The translations under genes were made by a program, and so were the position numbers. The notes beneath the pieces were generated by a model, which had not been told where the DNA came from, ran no database searches, and saw only the letters and a list, made by a program, of their open reading frames with translations. Shown piece by piece: positions 60,564-64,000 of a stretch of 64,000 nt of DNA (within the stretch, counting starts at the first letter, position 1; each line of letters starts with the position of its first letter). The DNA lies in assembly GCF_937958975.1 (NCBI RefSeq), contig NZ_CALGRE010000022.1, forward strand, positions 17,684-81,683. The letters run 5' to 3'. The stretch comes from an uncultured Eubacterium sp. (GTDB taxonomy: Bacteria > Bacillota > Clostridia > Lachnospirales > Lachnospiraceae).

Positions 60564-61493
60564 ATGGCATCAAAGTTTGAGAAGAAATTTGGAAAATATG
60601 CAATAAAAAATTTATCACTATATCTTATTATTGCATATATTATCGGATATGTAATTCAGTTTACAAGTCCTGAGATGTATAGTTTTCTATTATTTAATCC
60701 TTATATGATTTTACATGGTGAGGTATGGAGAATCTTTACATGGATATTAGTTCCCCCGGAAGGATTTGGAATTTTTACAATTATTATGCTTTTGCTTTAT
60801 TACCAGCTGGGGCAGGGACTTGAGCATACATGGGGAACATATCGTTATAATGTATATATGTTTTCAGGAATTATTTTTACAGTTGTGGGAGCGTTTATAT
60901 TATATGGATTATTATTGCTTTTGTATTATGTGGGAATTGTGTCAGGAGATATGCTTGGCGGAATGATGCTTGGAAGTTTCTTTAATCCAGAGGCCTGTTT
61001 GGGAACCGTTATCAGTTTATGTGTCAGCACATATTACATTAATATGTCGATATTCCTGGCATATGCAGCTACTTATCCGGAGGAACAGCTCTTATTATAC
61101 TTTATCGTTCCTATAAAAATAAAATGGTTTGGATTTTTGTATGGTGCATATATTATTTTTGAAATTTTTGAGGCATTTAAATATGGTCCAAGAGTTACGG
61201 CGATTGTAACTACAGTCCTTATTATAGTATCCTTACTAAATTTCTTAATATATTGGCTTTGGGGAAGACACAGAGGCCGATTTAGTCCAAAACAGGTGAA
61301 ACGGAGATATGAATACAAACAATCCATAAAAAAGGCAAAGCCTGTAAACTATGGTGGTGGGGCAAGACATAAATGTGCGGTTTGTGGCAGAACAGAGTTA
61401 GATGACCCGAATCTGACCTTTAGATATTGTTCAAAATGTTCTGGAAATAAAGAGTATTGCCAGGACCATTTATTTACACATAATCATAATTAA
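60564..61493 (+). CDS. Rhomboid-like membrane protein with C-terminal zinc-binding tail
   Basis: A 309-residue protein. Residues about 20 to 235 carry about six transmembrane segments. The first loop GEVWRIFTWILVPP and YYQLGQGLEHTWGTYRYNVY match rhomboid/derlin-type folds (WR motif, LExxxG-R). The catalytic GxSG Ser and the membrane His of active rhomboids are not seen, so it is probably an inactive rhomboid-like protein. The C-terminus, after a basic stretch, has KCAVCGRTELDDP, RYCSKC and EYCQDH: C-x2-C-x14-C-x2-C-x6-C-x2-H, a likely zinc-binding fold on the cytoplasmic side. Function unknown; a role in membrane protein quality control is inference. Confidence 0.75.
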   Translation: MASKFEKKFGKYAIKNLSLYLIIAYIIGYVIQFTSPEMYSFLLFNPYMILHGEVWRIFTWILVPPEGFGIFTIIMLLLYYQLGQGLEHTWGTYRYNVYMFSGIIFTVVGAFILYGLLLLLYYVGIVSGDMLGGMMLGSFFNPEACLGTVISLCVSTYYINMSIFLAYAATYPEEQLLLYFIVPIKIKWFGFLYGAYIIFEIFEAFKYGPRVTAIVTTVLIIVSLLNFLIYWLWGRHRGRFSPKQVKRRYEYKQSIKKAKPVNYGGGARHKCAVCGRTELDDPNLTFRYCSKCSGNKEYCQDHLFTHNHN

Positions 61494-61514
61494 GTTGGAA
61501 GGAATAGATATAAT

Positions 61515-63008
61515 ATGCAGGAGAATTTTAGTAGAGGTGCCGGAATTTTGATGCCGGTCAGCAGTCTGCCGTCTCCATACGGAATTGGAACTTTTGGAAA
61601 AAGTGCCTTTGAATTTGTAGATAGTCTTGTCTGTGCACAGCAAAAATACTGGCAGGTGCTGCCACTTGGACCGACAAGTTTTGGGGACAGTCCTTATGCC
61701 TCGTTTTCAGCATTTGCAGGAAATCCGTATTTTATTGATTTAGATATATTGATAGAAGAAGGACTTTTAACAAAAGAATATGTTCAAAGTTTTAGATGGA
61801 ATATGGAAGAACAGTATGTAGATTATGGATTGATATATAATTCAAGATTTACGGTTTTAAAAGAAGCTTATAAAAATAGTAATCATAAAAATACCAATAA
61901 ATATAAACAGTTTTTGAAAGAGAACGGGTTTTGGCTGGACGGTTATTGTCTATACAGTGCCTGTAAGAAGAAGTTTGATTATATGTCATGGCAGGAATGG
62001 GATGAAGACATTAAGTATAGAGAAGCCGATGCGTTGGAGAAATATAATAATGATTTGGCAGATGATATAGATTTTTATAGATTTATTCAATACAAATTTT
62101 CACAGCAGTGGAGTCAATTAAAAGAATATGCTAATGAAAATGGAGTAGAAATTATTGGAGATATTCCGCTCTATGTTGCAATGGATTCTTCTGATGTATG
62201 GCAGAATCCGGAGGTATTTCAATTAGATGAAGATTTGATGCCTAAGAAAATTGCGGGAGTTCCGCCGGATGCATTTTCAGAGACAGGACAGAGATGGGGG
62301 AACCCTCTTTATGATTGGAAAGCTTTAGAGAAGGATGATTTTTTCTGGTGGCGAAAGCGTATGGAACATTCTGCAAATCTATATGATGTTATAAGAATTG
62401 ACCATTTTATAGGAATGGTAAAATATTATTCCATACCTACAGAAGACGAGGATGCAAGAAACGGAAAATGGAATAAGGGTCCGGGAATGAAATTGATTCG
62501 GGCAATAAATGAATCTATCGGTGATAAACGTATTATTGCAGAAGATTTGGGTGTGAAAATGCCCGAAGTAATAGAAGTTCTTGAAAAATCCGGATATCCG
62601 GGTATGAAAGTTCTAGAGTTTGCCTTTGATGGCAATCGAAAAAATGACCATTTGCCATATAACTGGACACCGAATATGGTGGCTTATGGAGGGACACACG
62701 ACAATGATACTCTTGTAGGTTATTTTACCGGGCTTCAATCGTGGGAACTCGGGTATATAAGAGAATACATGGAATGTAGAAATGGTTCCATAGATGACCT
62801 TGTAGATAAAGTTTTTAAGACGGCATATGAGAGTGTGGCAAATCTTGTTATCTTTCAAATGCAGGATGTATTGAAAGTGGGCAATATTGGCAGAATGAAT
62901 CTGCCATCATCAATGGGGACAAATTGGAGATGGAGAATGCTAAACGGACAATTTAGCGCAGAAAAAATTGAGAGACTAAGATACTTATGTGATATTTATG
63001 GTCGATAA
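61515..63008 (+). CDS. malQ: 4-alpha-glucanotransferase (amylomaltase)
   Basis: A 497-residue GH77 enzyme that transfers glucan chains between maltooligosaccharides in glycogen and maltodextrin use. It has the N-terminal LMPVSSLPSPYGIGTFG, the 250s-type loop GVPPDAFSETGQRWGNPLYDW (in parts), the nucleophile Asp in IRIDHFIGM, the acid/base Glu in IAEDLGVKMPEV, and YGGTHDNDT. Length is normal. Spacing to the upstream gene is 21 bases. Cytoplasmic. Confidence 0.96.
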   Translation: MQENFSRGAGILMPVSSLPSPYGIGTFGKSAFEFVDSLVCAQQKYWQVLPLGPTSFGDSPYASFSAFAGNPYFIDLDILIEEGLLTKEYVQSFRWNMEEQYVDYGLIYNSRFTVLKEAYKNSNHKNTNKYKQFLKENGFWLDGYCLYSACKKKFDYMSWQEWDEDIKYREADALEKYNNDLADDIDFYRFIQYKFSQQWSQLKEYANENGVEIIGDIPLYVAMDSSDVWQNPEVFQLDEDLMPKKIAGVPPDAFSETGQRWGNPLYDWKALEKDDFFWWRKRMEHSANLYDVIRIDHFIGMVKYYSIPTEDEDARNGKWNKGPGMKLIRAINESIGDKRIIAEDLGVKMPEVIEVLEKSGYPGMKVLEFAFDGNRKNDHLPYNWTPNMVAYGGTHDNDTLVGYFTGLQSWELGYIREYMECRNGSIDDLVDKVFKTAYESVANLVIFQMQDVLKVGNIGRMNLPSSMGTNWRWRMLNGQFSAEKIERLRYLCDIYGR

Positions 63009-63053
63009 GAGTGATGAAAGTACAAATTTTTGTTAGTAAAGGGAGGACTGAAG

Positions 63054-64000
63054 ATGACTAAGAAACCATTTGTAACGTTAGAACAGGTACAGGAGATAGC
63101 AAAGAAATACCCAACACCTTTTCATATTTATGATGAAAAAGGGTTTATGGATAATGCGAGAAAAGTAAATGAAGCTTTTTCTTGGAATAAAGGATTTAGA
63201 GAATATTTTGCAGTAAAGGCAACACCAAATCCGTTTATTATCAAGAAATTAGCTGAGGTGGGATGTGGTGTAGACTGCTCATCCTACACAGAACTTATGA
63301 TTGCGGATAAGTTGGGGCTTAGAAATGATGAGATAATGTTTTCCTCGAATGAAACACCGGAGGGAGAGTTTGCTTATTGTAACAGTCTGGGTGGTATTAT
63401 AAACTTAGACGATATTACAATGATTGATTTTATGGAAAAAGAATGCGGCATTCCGGAGACAGTCAGCTGTAGATATAATCCGGGTGGAGTTTTTGAGGTT
63501 TGTAACGGAATTATGGACAACCCTGGAGAATCTAAATATGGAATGACACCGGAACAGATTGTTGAGGCTTTTAAAATCCTAAAAGAAAAAGGGGTTAAAA
63601 ATTTTGGTATTCATGCTTTTCTCGCAAGCAATACAGTGACAAATGAATATTATCCGATGCTTGCAAAAACAATATTTGAACTTGCGGTTAAGCTGGAAAA
63701 GGAAACCGGAGCAGATATTAAATTTATTAATCTGTCCGGTGGTGTAGGTATACCATATACACCTGAGCAGACACCAAATGATATTATGGTAATCGGCGAG
63801 GGGGTTAGAAAAGTTTATGAGGAAATTCTTACGCCGGCCGGAATGGGTGATGTGGCAATCTATACGGAAATGGGACGTTTTATGATGGGACCATACGGTG
63901 CGTTAGTGACAAAGGCTATTCATGAAAAACATATTTACAAAGAGTATATCGGTGTGGATGCATGTGCCGCAAATCTAATGAGACCAGCTATGTATGGCTC
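63054..64000 (+). CDS. lysA: Diaminopimelate decarboxylase-like protein (5' part, cut by window end)
   Basis: The start is ATG 63054 after GGGAGG; the frame is open to the window edge (about 315 codons). The fold is the PLP-dependent alanine racemase-type barrel: the PLP Lys is in FAVKATPNP, with CGVDCSSYTELM, SNETP, and LSGGVGIPY. This is the LysA branch; carboxynorspermidine decarboxylase and other family members cannot be excluded without the missing C-terminal residues. LysA would complete lysine synthesis with dapA-dapB at 14.8 kb, but it is not under the same riboswitch here. Confidence 0.85.
   Translation, partial: MTKKPFVTLEQVQEIAKKYPTPFHIYDEKGFMDNARKVNEAFSWNKGFREYFAVKATPNPFIIKKLAEVGCGVDCSSYTELMIADKLGLRNDEIMFSSNETPEGEFAYCNSLGGIINLDDITMIDFMEKECGIPETVSCRYNPGGVFEVCNGIMDNPGESKYGMTPEQIVEAFKILKEKGVKNFGIHAFLASNTVTNEYYPMLAKTIFELAVKLEKETGADIKFINLSGGVGIPYTPEQTPNDIMVIGEGVRKVYEEILTPAGMGDVAIYTEMGRFMMGPYGALVTKAIHEKHIYKEYIGVDACAANLMRPAMYG

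Noticed and set aside
1..64000. CRISPR arrays, prophage, insertion sequences, tRNA or rRNA genes
   Set aside because: I looked for regularly spaced repeats, transposase or phage motifs, and tRNA-like clovers, and found none apart from the tRNA-like part of tmRNA. Short dispersed repeats could have been missed by eye.

Overview
The window looks like the chromosome of a low-GC Gram-positive anaerobe of the class Clostridia, most likely a Lachnospiraceae gut bacterium related to Roseburia, Eubacterium, Lachnospira or Butyrivibrio. The grounds are AT-rich DNA, strong AGGAGG ribosome binding sites, AddAB instead of RecBCD, a two-gene SufC/SufB iron-sulfur system, a large acyl-CoA dehydratase activase-type protein, and secreted proteins ending in very lysine-rich fibronectin-III-like modules. 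I see no prophage, insertion sequence, plasmid gene, CRISPR array, rRNA or tRNA. The family assignment is inference from gene content; no species is named.

Layout. 1-5 kb: the end of nrdR, yqeG, shikimate-pathway genes (aroE divergent from a fused aroD-aroK gene), efp and a D-2-hydroxyacid dehydrogenase. 5-14.4 kb: a block of secreted proteins with three GH128/Asl1-like glycoside hydrolases and three non-catalytic proteins that look like carbohydrate-binding proteins; five of the six end in lysine-rich modules. A tandem-OB SSB-like gene sits inside this block. 14.5-16.5 kb: a lysine riboswitch with terminator upstream of dapA-dapB. 16.7-20.5 kb: an Asn/Asp-rich lipoprotein, an amidase with a SPOR domain, NAD synthetase and a small membrane-anchored protein. 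20.7-30.5 kb: a tight cluster addB-addA-S66 carboxypeptidase-sufC-sufB, in which addA carries an apparent one-base frameshift.

30.5-37.5 kb: a Csp-like subtilase, a YHYH/peptidoglycan-binding protein, a ferritin-like protein, a geranylgeranyl-reductase-type flavoprotein, an esterase, a cold-shock protein with a long leader, and an aldose-epimerase-like protein. 37.5-46.7 kb: a probable yybP-ykoY (manganese) riboswitch ahead of a P-type cation ATPase, then trxA, trxB, a two-component system, a Gfo/Idh/MocA oxidoreductase, a C_GCAxxG_C_C protein, a formate/nitrite transporter and a DUF6512-like membrane protein. 46.8-47.4 kb: tmRNA (tag AEDNLAYAA) followed by an unexplained structured segment. 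47.4-53.4 kb: a Fic protein with an altered catalytic motif, a second two-component system, hisH, hisF, a lipid kinase and ung. 53.5-64 kb: a secreted multidomain GH18 chitinase, the 1411-residue activase protein, a rhomboid-like membrane protein with a zinc-binding tail, malQ, and the start of lysA, cut by the window end.

How it fits together. Most genes are housekeeping: aromatic amino acid, lysine, histidine and NAD synthesis, Fe-S assembly, DNA repair and the thioredoxin system. The accessory theme is extracellular polysaccharide handling. Putative beta-1,3-glucanases, their accessory proteins and a chitinase carrying a similar binding module suggest attack on beta-1,3-glucan and chitin, the two main polymers of fungal walls. 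This substrate is a hypothesis. Best candidates for a second look are the GH128/lysine-rich cluster, the structured RNA after tmRNA, the manganese-riboswitch ATPase, the Fic variant, the rhomboid-zinc protein and the addA frameshift.
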